This document shows positions 25,683-34,654 of a DNA stretch of 64,000 bases, one piece after another. The position numbers and the translations under genes are program-made. Location of the stretch: assembly GCA_038526915.1 (NCBI GenBank), contig JBCBGF010000003.1:310001-374000 (forward strand). Direction: 5' to 3'. Origin of the DNA: JBCBGF01 sp038526915. GTDB taxonomy: Bacteria > Pseudomonadota > Alphaproteobacteria > Rhodobacterales > Rhodobacteraceae. The notes below the pieces were generated by a model that was not told where the DNA came from, made no database searches, and worked only from the letters and a program-made list of their open reading frames with translations. Each line of letters opens with the position of its first letter. Within the stretch, counting starts at the first letter, position 1.

Positions 25683-28071
25683 TGCTAAACACCTTCAAGA
25701 GCTGCGACGGCGGCACCCGCGCGAGCTTCACCGCGGGCCACAGGCTCGCCAGCCCCGCCGCCAGCAGCGCCAGCACGCCCAGAACTGCCCAGTCCCGCGG
25801 GAAGAGATGCATCGGCAACCGCCACCCGAACGCCTCCACATTGATCACCGCCAGCAGCACCCAAGCCAGCACCAGCCCCACCGGCACCGCCAGCACCATG
25901 GTCAGCGCCGCGAGCATCAGCGCGCGCATCAGCTCCAACCGCGCCAGCCGCCCCCGCGTCAGCCCCAGCGCCCAGGCGGGCGCCAGTTGCGGCAGACGCA
26001 TAGCCGCAAGCGTTAACAGCGACGTCAGGATCGCAAACCCCGCCACCGCCAGCGTCAGCACGTTCAGCGCGCCAGTCACGGTGAAGGTCCGGTCAAACAC
26101 CTGCATCGAGAACGCCTTGATCGCCTGCTGGTCGATCATTTTGTCGGGCGGCAGGCCGAAATCGTCCACTAGCGCCGTCCGCACCGCGTCCAACCGATCC
26201 GGGGCCAGGCGCAGCCCATAGCCCAGCCGCTCCACCTCCGGGAACCGCCGCACCAACTCGTCTACCCCCACCAGCACCTGCGCGAGCGGGTTGCCATAGT
26301 CGGAATACACCGCCCCCACCGTCAGCGCCCCACCGGGCAGCATCAGCCTATCGCCGGGGCTCAGCCTCTCGCGCCGGGCCAGTTGTTCGTTGACCAGCAC
26401 CGCCTCGCCCGCCGCGACGCTGTCCCACACACCGGGCAGCGCGCTCAGAAGTGGCCAGTGGTCGCGATAGGTGGCGTGATCGGCGACGCCAAAGATCTCG
26501 GCTGGCGCGCCCAGGATCTCGGCCTCCACGTTCCAGATCGGCAGGATCGCGTCGGCTAGCGGTTCGAGGAAGGCGACCATGCGCTCGGCCTCCTCATTGG
26601 TCTCAGCTGTGACGTAAAGCTCGGAGGCCAGGCGCTGATCGAGCCAGCCGGTGAAGGTGAGCCGGAAGCTGGACACCATTGTGCCCACACCGATATTTGC
26701 GGCCAGCGCGAGGAGGAGGGCCATCAGCGCGAGGCTCAGACCGGGGAGTTGCTGGCGCGTATCGGCCCAGAACCATTGTGCTAGAACGCCCTTGGCCCCG
26801 CGCGAGGCCAGCGCCAGAGCGCCCGACAGAACGGCGGGCAGGAGAAGGGCCGCCGCCAGAAGCAACGCGCCCAGCATAACAAACCCCGCCACCAGCCCCG
26901 AGCCAAAGAGGATCGCGGCCAGCGACAACGCCCCCAGCGCCCCGGCTGCGGCCAGTTGCGCCCAGAGCGTGGCTTGCGAGGCCATGGCCCAGGCGCGGGG
27001 GCGGGCGGGCGCCAGCACGGGCAGGCGCGCGATCTTCCAAAGCGCGCCAGCAGAGGCGGCGGCGGTGCCTGCGACGGCGATGGCAAAGCCCGCCGCCCAC
27101 CAGGCGGGGCGGAAGGCCAGCGCGCCCTCCACCGGCGCGCCGTAGAGGCCGCGCAGGGTGGCGGCGACGTCGGGCAGGAGGGCGGCGGCGATGAGATAGC
27201 CGAGCGCCACGCCGAGGGCACCGGCGACGAGCGCGAAGGCCAGGAGTTCGGTGATGAGCAGCAGTGTGAGGTCTCGGGCAGGTAGACCGAGGGCGCGGAG
27301 GGTGCGGAAGACAGGGCGGCGCTGTTCGAACGCCAGCGCGATGGCGCCGTGGACGATGAAGAGGCCCACGGCGAAGGAAAGGAGCCCGAACGCCGTGAGG
27401 TTGAGGTGGAAGCTGTCGGTGAGGCGCGCCAGATCGGCCTGGCCACCGCTGTCGCGCCGGGTCAGCTTGGGGGCGATATCGCTTAAAGGCGGCGTGGTCA
27501 GCGGTTGCGTATCCAGCACGATCAGGCGGGTGATCTGGCCCTCCATCCCCAGCAACCCCTGCGCGATGCCGATATCGGCGAAGGCGAGGCTGGGGGCGAT
27601 GCCTTCGGCGGTGATGACCGGGGGCAGGTCCATCTCGGCCAGCCGTTCGGCGGTGGTCTCACTGGCGATCAACTGCCCCGGCGGGGTGAAGAAGTCCCCG
27701 ATCTCGCCCTCCAGAACCGTCCCCGCCGCCGCGATGTCGGGCGGTGCCGTCAGCGGGTCGATGCCCACGAGGCGCACGCGGCCCGCCTCGCTCGTCAGCC
27801 AGCCTTCCACAATGGGCGTAACCTGCCAGCCCGCACGCCGCAGGGCGATGTAGGTCTCCTGCGGAATGTCCCCGCCCTCGCGCACCAGAACGGGCCGCGT
27901 CCCGCCCACGGCCTCGCTCGCGGCGGCATAGCTCGCCCGCGCCTCGGCGTTGATGGCCTGCACCCCGGACCAGAGCGCGGTGGCCAGCGCCAGCCCCAGG
28001 ATCAGCGTGAGCAACTGAAACGGATGCCGCCGCCAATGCGACCAGAGGGCGGAAAGGGCCGTGCGCCTCAT
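25672..28071 (-). CDS. FtsX/MacB-type ABC transporter permease
   Basis: A 799-residue permease. An N-terminal membrane helix (20-40) precedes a large periplasmic domain, followed by three helices (about 220-330), a second set of helices in the middle, a second periplasmic domain and three C-terminal helices: the duplicated FtsX layout of LolCE-like and AttF/AttG-like permeases. It overlaps the ATPase gene by 4 bp upstream and the AttH-like gene by 11 bp downstream. With those it probably exports or extracts a lipophilic molecule or lipoprotein. The substrate is not visible in the sequence. Confidence 0.85.
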   Translation of the reverse strand: MRRTALSALWSHWRRHPFQLLTLILGLALATALWSGVQAINAEARASYAAASEAVGGTRPVLVREGGDIPQETYIALRRAGWQVTPIVEGWLTSEAGRVRLVGIDPLTAPPDIAAAGTVLEGEIGDFFTPPGQLIASETTAERLAEMDLPPVITAEGIAPSLAFADIGIAQGLLGMEGQITRLIVLDTQPLTTPPLSDIAPKLTRRDSGGQADLARLTDSFHLNLTAFGLLSFAVGLFIVHGAIALAFEQRRPVFRTLRALGLPARDLTLLLITELLAFALVAGALGVALGYLIAAALLPDVAATLRGLYGAPVEGALAFRPAWWAAGFAIAVAGTAAASAGALWKIARLPVLAPARPRAWAMASQATLWAQLAAAGALGALSLAAILFGSGLVAGFVMLGALLLAAALLLPAVLSGALALASRGAKGVLAQWFWADTRQQLPGLSLALMALLLALAANIGVGTMVSSFRLTFTGWLDQRLASELYVTAETNEEAERMVAFLEPLADAILPIWNVEAEILGAPAEIFGVADHATYRDHWPLLSALPGVWDSVAAGEAVLVNEQLARRERLSPGDRLMLPGGALTVGAVYSDYGNPLAQVLVGVDELVRRFPEVERLGYGLRLAPDRLDAVRTALVDDFGLPPDKMIDQQAIKAFSMQVFDRTFTVTGALNVLTLAVAGFAILTSLLTLAAMRLPQLAPAWALGLTRGRLARLELMRALMLAALTMVLAVPVGLVLAWVLLAVINVEAFGWRLPMHLFPRDWAVLGVLALLAAGLASLWPAVKLARVPPSQLLKVFSNER

Positions 28072-28760
28072 GCCACGCGCCCCCGGCTGAGGTGCAGGCG
28101 GCGCGACAGCCGCGCGGCGAGGCGGTCGGAATGGGTGACCATGAGAAGGCCCGCGCCGGTCTCGGCAACCAGCTCCAGCATCAGGTCGATGACCGCGTCG
28201 CCCGTGGCCTCGTCGAGGTTGCCGGTGGGCTCATCGGCGAGCACCAGGGGCGGCTTGCCCGCAAGCGCGCGCCCGATGGCCACGCGCTGTTGCTGACCGC
28301 CGGAGAGCTGTTCGGGGTATTTGGCGGTGTGCGGGGTCAGGCCCAGGCGATCGGTGAGAGTGGCGCACCAATCGGGGTCGTGACGCTCGGCCAATCTCGC
28401 CTGAAAGGCGATGTTGGCGGCGACGTCGAGTGATGGGATCAGGTTGAATTGCTGGAAGATGACGCTGACCGTCTCGCGGCGGAGCGCGGCGCGCCCGGTG
28501 TCGTCCAGCGTCTCGAGCGCGGTGTTCTGGATCGTGATCTGGCCTGCGTCGGGGGTCTCAAGGCCTGCGATGACGTGGAGCAGGGTGGATTTGCCCGATC
28601 CGCTTTCGCCCGTGAGCGCGAGGGTATCGCCTGCGGGCAGGTGCAGGGAAATGCCGTCGAGCACCGGGACAGGGCCGGGGTCGCCGGGGAAGGATTTGTG
28701 CAGGTCGGTGACGGTGAGGAGCATGGGGGCCGGGGTTTCGGTGTCGTTGGTCGGGGACAT
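28068..28760 (-). CDS. LolD-like ABC transporter ATP-binding protein
   Basis: About 230 residues from the ATG at 28760. The frame is open further upstream to 28811, and an ATG at 28724 would match the family start more tightly. Walker A is GESGSGKST, the signature LSGGQQQRVAIGRAL, Walker B LVLADEPTG followed by NLDEATG. This is the LolD/MacB class of ATPases that drive FtsX-type permeases; the permease gene overlaps its 3' end by 4 bp. First gene of the operon ATPase-permease-AttH-PNPOx. Confidence 0.88.
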   Translation of the reverse strand: MSPTNDTETPAPMLLTVTDLHKSFPGDPGPVPVLDGISLHLPAGDTLALTGESGSGKSTLLHVIAGLETPDAGQITIQNTALETLDDTGRAALRRETVSVIFQQFNLIPSLDVAANIAFQARLAERHDPDWCATLTDRLGLTPHTAKYPEQLSGGQQQRVAIGRALAGKPPLVLADEPTGNLDEATGDAVIDLMLELVAETGAGLLMVTHSDRLAARLSRRLHLSRGRVA

Positions 28761-29233
28761 AGCAGGATGGGCGGTCGGGGGTAGGGGGTGGCCCTTGGGT
28801 TGGTCGTGCAATGGCCTCGGAGCGGGTGCCTATGAGGCCGGGGTTCGTGTGTTGACCCCCTCTCCCTAACCCTCTCCCGCCGGGAGAGGGGACCGGTTTG
28901 CGTGGGATTGATGGCCTTGCGCCCTGTCGCCTCCCCCTCCCGGCGGGAGGGGGATTGAGGGGGAGGGTGCTTGGGTGGCGTTTGCCCGACTGGAGCGTTT
29001 ACCGTCCCGGACTTTATCCGGGACCTCGGTCTTCCAGCGTACCAAGGCCGCGGATCAGGTCCGCGGCGTGAGAGAAGTACAAATTCTGCCCTTGTGGCCG
29101 CAACAATGTGCTGAGGGCAGCGCCGAACCGAGGGGTGGCGTTAGCGCCGCCCCGTGGGGGCGGGTCGGCGCTGCCCGGCCTATCGGCCGGACGGTGCACT
29201 GAATGAATTAGGACGTAGGACGTACGCTCTGTG
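28761..29233. other. Gene-free gap with palindromes and repeat copy D
   Basis: No gene. Two strong palindromes of the CTCCC/GGGAG type lie at 28871-28889 (9-bp arms, 1-base loop) and 28933-28953 (9-bp arms, 3-base loop). A further copy of the 85-bp element is at 29115-29195. The region probably holds the promoter of the ABC operon and the downstream end of the peroxidase gene. Confidence 0.6.
29115..29195 (+). repeat. Palindromic intergenic repeat, copy D
   Basis: GGGCAGCGCCGAACCG pairs with CGGGTCGGCGCTGCCC, followed by CCGGCCTATCGGCCGG. Closest to copy C; copies A, B and E form the other subtype with CCCCCGACCGC arms. Preceded by TGTGCTGA, compare ACTGA before copy A and GTTGA before copy E. 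Confidence 0.85.
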
Positions 29234-30556
29234 TCAATCCACCGCCAACCCGCTCGGCACAGTCTCGGGCCGCCCCAAGGGCCGCTCCTCCGCCGTCAGC
29301 CCCGTCAACGCCTCCAGAAACGCCACGATCTCGGCCACCTGATCGTCACCCAGCGCGGGCAGGGACACATCCACCACCGCCGCCTGCCGCGCCATCTCGC
29401 GCGCGTCTTGCTGGATCACGAAATCCACCTGCGCCAGCCACGGCACCTCCGGCAAGTTCGCCATCTCAGGCTCCCACGCCGCCCGCGATCCCGACGGGTC
29501 GAGGTGATGGCGCACCATCGCCTCCAGCGTCGGGTAGGCCCCGTTATGCCCATAAGGCCCGGTCAGCGCCACGTTGCGCAGCATCGGCGTGCGGAAGCGA
29601 TACGCATCCTCCAGCCGGTTCGACTCCCCCATCCGGCCGACATCGCGGGCGTAGGGATCGAACGCACGGGTGCGGCCCGGCCCAAACGCAGGCAGTGCCA
29701 GAGCGCGGAAGTTGTGGTCGGACAAAAGCGACCCGGCATGGCAGTTGGAACACCCCACCTCGCCGTAAAACAGCCGCATGCCCCGTTCGGCTTCTGGCGA
29801 CAAAGCATCGGTGTCGCCCGCCAGGTAGGCATCAAACGGGCTGTCATGGTTGCGCCACTCCGAAGCTATGAAGGCCCCGATGGCATTGCCGATCTCGACA
29901 ATGGTCACGTCCGCTGGTTCCTCGATGTGATCAAAGGCCTCCACAAACATCCGGCCATATTCGGGGATCGTCCGCACCCGCTTGGCCAGGATCGGCCAGG
30001 CCAGGTCGATGCGGTCATGCACCGCGCCCGTCACCTCATTCTCGCGCGGGTTGCCCGCCATCTCAAACTGCGCGGTCAGCGGGAAAAGCGCTTGCGCGGC
30101 GAGGATTGTCTCAAGCCCCTCAGGCAGCCATTCTTCTGCCGGAGAATTGAACCCGTTCCCGAAGAGATCGGATTTCGACAGCCGCCCGTCATGAAACAAC
30201 ACCTCGATTTCGCGGTGCCCGAGGTTCCACAGCGCAGGAGAGTTGCGCGGGATCCGCTTGCGGATCGCATCCGCGCCGGTGCCCGCCGTCCGTTCCGGCC
30301 CCACGCCCACACCGCCTTCGCCGATCCCGAGGCTCAGCCCGTCGGTGCCCGCGTGATCGTGGTGGTGGCATGTCCCACACGAGATATTGCGGTTGCCCGA
30401 GAGGATCTTATCGTAGAACAAAAGCTGCCCGATCTTTGCCTGATCCGGGTCAACGGGCAGGAAGTCGGCATCGGTCAGGGGGGCGGGAAGCTCCAGGGCC
30501 TGGGCGGGCAGGGCGAGGCCAAAGAGGAGGGCCAGATGGCAAAACACACGTTTCAT
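29234..30556 (-). CDS. Dihaem cytochrome c peroxidase / MauG-family protein
   Basis: A 440-residue periplasmic protein starting at the ATG at 30556; the frame continues far upstream but the signal peptide (residues 1-20) fixes this start. The first haem site is CGTCH (Cys60, Cys63, His64) and the second CSNCH near residue 273, with a conserved GHNGAYPTLEAMVRHH segment after it. These are features of the bacterial dihaem peroxidase family, which reduces hydrogen peroxide or, in MauG-like members, oxidises protein side chains. Its 5' end overlaps that of the divergent Sel1 gene by 21 bp. Confidence 0.88.
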   Translation of the reverse strand: MKRVFCHLALLFGLALPAQALELPAPLTDADFLPVDPDQAKIGQLLFYDKILSGNRNISCGTCHHHDHAGTDGLSLGIGEGGVGVGPERTAGTGADAIRKRIPRNSPALWNLGHREIEVLFHDGRLSKSDLFGNGFNSPAEEWLPEGLETILAAQALFPLTAQFEMAGNPRENEVTGAVHDRIDLAWPILAKRVRTIPEYGRMFVEAFDHIEEPADVTIVEIGNAIGAFIASEWRNHDSPFDAYLAGDTDALSPEAERGMRLFYGEVGCSNCHAGSLLSDHNFRALALPAFGPGRTRAFDPYARDVGRMGESNRLEDAYRFRTPMLRNVALTGPYGHNGAYPTLEAMVRHHLDPSGSRAAWEPEMANLPEVPWLAQVDFVIQQDAREMARQAAVVDVSLPALGDDQVAEIVAFLEALTGLTAEERPLGRPETVPSGLAVD

Positions 30557-31024
30557 ACGCTGATCTTCGCGGGATTTGTGGCACTTGCAAGCCCTGCGGT
30601 GGCCGAACTGGAAGAGGCCCGCGATTTGATGGAGGCCGGACGGTTCGAGGAAGCGATGGAGGCGTTCCTGCCTGCGGCCCGGTCGGGCAATGCCGAGGCC
30701 GAGGAATGGATCGGGGTGATGTATGCGCTGGGGCTGGGGGTGGAGCGCGATGATGTGCGGGCGTTTGAGTGGTATCTGCGCGCCGCGATGAAGGGGCATC
30801 CGGGGGCGCAGTCTGGCGTGGGCTGGTATTATGAGGTGGGGCGCGGCATGCCGGCGCCGGATCTGGTGCGGGCCTATATGTGGTATGTGCTGTCGGCGAT
30901 TGGGGGCGATCCGGATGCGGCAATCAGCATGGATGAGGTCATCAAGAAGATGACGCCAGAGCAGATCGAGCACGCGAATATCTTGATCGAAGATTACAAG
31001 CCTTGGATGTACCCGTTTCGGTAG
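30536..31024 (+). CDS. Secreted Sel1-repeat protein
   Basis: A 162-residue protein: signal peptide (1-22), then Sel1-like repeats (FEEAMEAFLPAARSGNAEAE and the following VERDDVRAFEWYLRAAMKG). The ATG at 30536 is preceded by AGAGGAGGG. Start and ribosome binding site lie inside the opening codons of the divergent peroxidase gene. It probably works as a periplasmic adaptor; the peroxidase beside it is a candidate partner because their promoters must be interleaved. Confidence 0.8.
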   Translation: MAKHTFHTLIFAGFVALASPAVAELEEARDLMEAGRFEEAMEAFLPAARSGNAEAEEWIGVMYALGLGVERDDVRAFEWYLRAAMKGHPGAQSGVGWYYEVGRGMPAPDLVRAYMWYVLSAIGGDPDAAISMDEVIKKMTPEQIEHANILIEDYKPWMYPFR

Positions 31025-31063
31025 GTCTCCCGTAGACGCGGCTGCCGTCACGCAAATGCGTTG

Positions 31064-31143
31064 AGGGCAGCCCTCGACCGCGGGTGGGGGCAAAGCCCCC
31101 GCCCATGGGGGCGGTCGGGGGCTGCCCGGCCTTCGGCCGGGCG
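31064..31143 (+). repeat. Palindromic intergenic repeat, copy E
   Basis: GGGCAGCCCTCGACCGC pairs with GCGGTCGGGGGCTGCCC, then CCCGGCCTTCGGCCGGG. It joins the first arm pair of the A/B subtype to the short hairpin of the C/D subtype. Located 40 bp after the Sel1 gene and 110 bp before nasT, where it could act as a terminator. Confidence 0.85.
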
Positions 31144-31254
31144 GAACCCTTGATACGGGGCGCGCACTATTCTTTGCCACGCAAACACATCCCAATCTCT
31201 GCATCCGCAAAAAGCAATTGCTGCGCCTGCATCATCCGCTAACCTGCAGAGTCA

Positions 31255-31836
31255 ATGACACGTCTTTCCATCGTAGTGGTCGAACCCGACCGCGACCGCG
31301 CCCTGATGATCGTCGACAGCCTCAACGAGGCGGGCGAGAACGATATCCATGTGATCTCCGAGGTCTCGGGCCTCGCCCGCAGCCTGTCGCAGCGCAACCC
31401 CGATGTGGTGATCGTTGATCTCTCCAGCCCCACCCGCGACATGATCGAGGAACTGACACTGGCCACCGCGCCGCTCGAACGCCCTGTCGCGGTCTTTGCC
31501 GATGAAAGCGACGACAGCATGACCCAGGCCGCGATCGAGGCGGGCGTGTCGGCCTATGTGGTCGACGATCTGCGGCCCGATCGCTTGCGCCCGGTGATGG
31601 CGGCGGCGATTGCGCGGTTCAACGTGTTCCGCCGGATGCGGGACGAGTTGGAGGAAACCAAACGCGCGCTTGAGGAACGCAAGGTCACCGACCGCGCCAA
31701 GGGCCTCCTCATGAAAGCGCGCGGGATTGATGAGGATGCGGCCTATGCGCTGTTGCGGAAGGCCGCGATGGATCAGGGCAAGCGGATCTCCGAAGTCGCC
31801 GCCGCCATCGTCACCGCGGCTGAGCTGTTGTCATGA
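31255..31836 (+). CDS. nasT: ANTAR-domain nitrate/nitrite response antiterminator NasT
   Basis: A 193-residue regulator: receiver-like domain (1-120, with VVIVDLSSP at the usual phospho-acceptor strand) and a C-terminal RNA-binding ANTAR domain (VTDRAKGLLMKARGIDEDAA, then YALLRKAA). NasT binds paired hexaloop hairpins in leader RNA and prevents termination of nitrate assimilation transcripts. NasS, encoded next with a 4-bp overlap, holds it inactive without nitrate. A matching leader is present before nrtA at 33121-33233, which supports the assignment. Confidence 0.93.
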   Translation: MTRLSIVVVEPDRDRALMIVDSLNEAGENDIHVISEVSGLARSLSQRNPDVVIVDLSSPTRDMIEELTLATAPLERPVAVFADESDDSMTQAAIEAGVSAYVVDDLRPDRLRPVMAAAIARFNVFRRMRDELEETKRALEERKVTDRAKGLLMKARGIDEDAAYALLRKAAMDQGKRISEVAAAIVTAAELLS

Positions 31837-33011
31837 CGTCAACGACCCTGTCTGTCGCCTTCATCCCGCTGGTCGACGCCGCCCCCCTGATCGTCGCGCA
31901 AGAGATGGGATTTGCGCGTGAAGAGGGGCTGAGCCTTGATCTGGTGCGCGCGCCGTCCTGGTCATCGGTGCGCGATATGCTGGCCTTTGGCCGGGTTGAG
32001 GCGGCGCATATGCTGTCGCCCGTGCCGGTGGCCATGGCGCTGGGCATCGGCGGGGTCGCCTCGCGCATCTCGGCGCTTATGGTGTTGTCGGTAAACGGAA
32101 ATGTGGTGGGCGTCAGTCAGGAGATCGCGACCCGGCTCAAGGCGAACGGCCATGATTTCGGGTTTGCCGATGCGCGCGCCGCCGGTCATGCGCTGGTACA
32201 AGCGGCCGGGGGGACACTGCGGATCGGCGTGCCCTTTCCCTTCTCCATGCATGCCGAGCTTCTCTATTACTGGCTGTCGGCCTCGGGCCTGCCCGCGCCG
32301 CAGAATATCGAGATCAAGACGGTGCCGCCGCCGTTGATGACCGATGCCATGGCGGCAGGCGAAATCGATGCGTTTTGCGTGGGCGAACCCTGGGGATCGA
32401 AGACGGTGGAGCGGGGTGTCGGCGCGCTGATCCTGCCCGGCTCGGCGATCTGGAGTTTCGCGCCAGAGAAGGTTCTGGCCGTGCGCACCGAGTGGGCCGA
32501 GGCGGAACCCGACCTCACCGGCCGGCTCATGCGCGCGGTCTGGAAGGCCTGCCGCTGGCTGGGGCAGGGGGGCGCACAGACCACCGCGGCGGAGCTTCTG
32601 GGGCGGTCCGAATACCTCGACCTTGCGCCGCACATCATCGACCGCGCCCTGACGGGGCGGCTGGTCGTTCAAAGCTCGGGCGAGACGCGCACCGCGCCGG
32701 GGTTTCTGGAATTCTTCGCCGGCGGCGCGACCTTCCCCTGGCGCAGTCAGGCGGCCTGGATCGCGGCCCAGATGGCGGCACGGCTGGGCCTTGAGCGGTC
32801 GGTGTCGCTGGATCAGGCGCGCGCGGTCTTTCGCACCGATCTCTACCGCAAGCACCTGCGCGAAACGGGGGCGGTTTTGCCCGGCGCGTCGGAGAAAATC
32901 GAAGGTGGAATCGCCGCGGGAACTGCCGCTGCGTCCGAGACAGGGCGGCTGATCTTTACTGAGAACTGGTTTTTCGATGGCCGCTTTTTCGACCCGCACC
33001 TGAAAACCTGA
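31833..33011 (+). CDS. nasS: Nitrate/nitrite sensor NasS
   Basis: A 392-residue protein of the NrtA-like nitrate-binding fold, but without a signal peptide, which fits the cytoplasmic sensor NasS rather than a transport protein. Family segments include VAFIPLVDAAPLIVAQEMG, the VGEPWGSK ligand-site motif and HIIDRALTG. In Paracoccus and Azotobacter NasS binds NasT and releases it when nitrate or nitrite is bound. Start overlaps nasT by 4 bp (ATGA). Confidence 0.9.
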   Translation: MTSTTLSVAFIPLVDAAPLIVAQEMGFAREEGLSLDLVRAPSWSSVRDMLAFGRVEAAHMLSPVPVAMALGIGGVASRISALMVLSVNGNVVGVSQEIATRLKANGHDFGFADARAAGHALVQAAGGTLRIGVPFPFSMHAELLYYWLSASGLPAPQNIEIKTVPPPLMTDAMAAGEIDAFCVGEPWGSKTVERGVGALILPGSAIWSFAPEKVLAVRTEWAEAEPDLTGRLMRAVWKACRWLGQGGAQTTAAELLGRSEYLDLAPHIIDRALTGRLVVQSSGETRTAPGFLEFFAGGATFPWRSQAAWIAAQMAARLGLERSVSLDQARAVFRTDLYRKHLRETGAVLPGASEKIEGGIAAGTAAASETGRLIFTENWFFDGRFFDPHLKT

Positions 33012-33120
33012 CCAATTATTGTGCACTCGCAGCAGACGGCCCTAAAAAAATCGGGGCGCTCGCGAAAAACGCCACATTGGGTCTTGTGGGCCGGGGATGC
33101 CCACTGCCAGCGTGCAACTC

Positions 33121-33180
33121 GAGGGCAACGACGCTCTCCCGAAAACCTCCCAAAACCGGGATTCCGAGCAAGGCTGCTCG
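33121..33180 (+). promoter_or_regulatory. ANTAR (NasT) target: two hexaloop hairpins in the nrtA leader
   Basis: Hairpin P1 is GAGGGC-AACGAC-GCTCTC (33121-33138; 6-bp stem with one G-T pair). Hairpin P2 is CGAGC-AAGGCT-GCTCG (33165-33180). Both have six-base loops with A in position 1 and G in position 4, the known ANTAR recognition rule. The linker is 26 bases, longer than the roughly 10 bases usually described. P2 shares bases with the 5' arm of the terminator that follows, so the two are mutually exclusive. Confidence 0.75.
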
Positions 33181-33233
33181 AACCTTTCCAGCGCACCTCG
33201 CGCGTGGAAGCGTTCGGCAGCCTTTTGTCTTTT
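33172..33233 (+). terminator. Regulated intrinsic terminator before nrtA
   Basis: GGCTGC (33172) pairs with GCAGCC (33217), CGAAC with GTTCG, TTTCCA with TGGAAG and GCGC with GCGC, giving a long stem with small bulges around an ACCTC loop. It is followed by TTTTGTCTTTT (33223-33233) and then the nrtA start at 33279. NasT bound to P1/P2 would keep this stem from forming. Confidence 0.75.
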
Positions 33234-33278
33234 GACCATCCGCCCACCGGGCGGGCAACCACAGGGAAACTGCATCCC

Positions 33279-34646
33279 ATGAAACGAATTTTCACAGGCG
33301 CCGCCGTTGCCGCGCTGATCGCGACCAGCGCCTCGGCAGATTTGCTAGAGCTGGAAAAGGACGAATTGACCTTCGGGTTTATCAAGCTGACCGATATGGC
33401 CCCGCTGGCCGTCGCTTATGAGCAGGGCTATTTCCTGGACGAAGGCCTGTTCGTGACGCTGGAAGCGCAAGCCAACTGGAAAGTGCTGCTCGACGGCGTG
33501 ATCGACGGGCAGCTTGACGGCGCGCACATGCTCGCCGGTCAGCCGCTGGCCGCGACCATCGGCTTCGGCACCGAGGCGCATATCATCACGCCCTTCTCGA
33601 TGGACCTCAACGGCAACGGCATCACCGTCTCGAACGAAGTGTGGGAAATGATGCGCCCGAACATCCCATCGATGGATGACGGCCGCCCGCAGCACCCGAT
33701 CTCGGCATCGGCCCTGAAGCCGGTGGTGGAAGATTTCCAGGCCAAGGGTGAGCCCTTCAACATGGGTATGGTCTTCCCGGTCTCGACCCACAACTATGAG
33801 CTGCGCTATTGGCTGGCTGCAGGTGATCTGCATCCCGGTTACTACAGCGCCGAAAACATCTCGGGCCAGATCGGCGCAGACGTGTTCCTGTCGGTGACGC
33901 CGCCGCCGCAGATGCCGGCGACATTGGAGGCAGGCACCATCCACGGCTACTGCGTGGGCGAGCCCTGGAACCAGCAGGCGGTGTTCAAAGGGATCGGCGT
34001 GCCGGTCATCACCGACTACCAGATCTGGAAGAACAACCCCGAGAAAGTCTTTGGGATAACGGCAGAATTCGCCGAACAGTACCCCAACACGACGCTTGCG
34101 GTGACCAAGGCGCTGATCCGTGCCGCGATCTGGCTGGATGAAAACGACAACGCCAACCGCGAAGCCGCGGTGGAGATCCTGTCGCGGCCCGAATACGTGG
34201 GCGCCGACTATGACGTCATCGCCAACTCGATGACCGGCACCTTCGAGTTTGAGAAGGGCGACAAGCGCGAGATCCCCGATTTCAACGTGTTCTTCCGCTA
34301 CAACGCGACATACCCCTTCTACTCGGACGCCATCTGGTATCTCACGCAGATGCGCCGCTGGGGCCAGATCGAAGAAGCCAAGTCGGATGAGTGGTATTTC
34401 GAGGTGGCCGAAAAGGTCTATCGCCCCGACATCTATCTGGAAGCCGCACGGATGCTGGTGGACTCTGATCTGGCGAATGAGGTCGACTTCCCCTGGGATA
34501 GCGATGGGTACAAGGCCGCGACGCCTGCCGAAGATATCATCGACGGCATTCCCTACGATGGCCGCTTCCCCAACGCCTACCTCGAGAGCCTGCCCATCGG
34601 GCTGAAGGGCGAACAGGTTGTCGTCGGCACCGAAGTTCAGGGCTAA
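33279..34646 (+). CDS. nrtA: Nitrate ABC transporter substrate-binding protein
   Basis: A 455-residue periplasmic protein with signal peptide (1-20); start at the ATG at 33279. Shares the fold and motifs of NasS: FGFIKLTDMAPLAVAYEQG, LAGQPLAATIG, and the VGEPWNQQ ligand-site segment. Binds nitrate (possibly nitrite) and delivers it to NrtB. The C-terminus continues as in NrtA. The 267-bp leader before it carries the NasT-dependent antiterminator. A strong terminator hairpin just after the stop codon probably lowers expression of the genes that follow relative to nrtA. Confidence 0.92.
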   Translation: MKRIFTGAAVAALIATSASADLLELEKDELTFGFIKLTDMAPLAVAYEQGYFLDEGLFVTLEAQANWKVLLDGVIDGQLDGAHMLAGQPLAATIGFGTEAHIITPFSMDLNGNGITVSNEVWEMMRPNIPSMDDGRPQHPISASALKPVVEDFQAKGEPFNMGMVFPVSTHNYELRYWLAAGDLHPGYYSAENISGQIGADVFLSVTPPPQMPATLEAGTIHGYCVGEPWNQQAVFKGIGVPVITDYQIWKNNPEKVFGITAEFAEQYPNTTLAVTKALIRAAIWLDENDNANREAAVEILSRPEYVGADYDVIANSMTGTFEFEKGDKREIPDFNVFFRYNATYPFYSDAIWYLTQMRRWGQIEEAKSDEWYFEVAEKVYRPDIYLEAARMLVDSDLANEVDFPWDSDGYKAATPAEDIIDGIPYDGRFPNAYLESLPIGLKGEQVVVGTEVQG

Positions 34647-34654
34647 GGCCCGCG

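Noticed and set aside
29231..30535. Long plus-strand frame running into the Sel1 gene
   Set aside because: It is the antisense of the dihaem peroxidase gene; Sel1 homology and signal peptide start at 30536.
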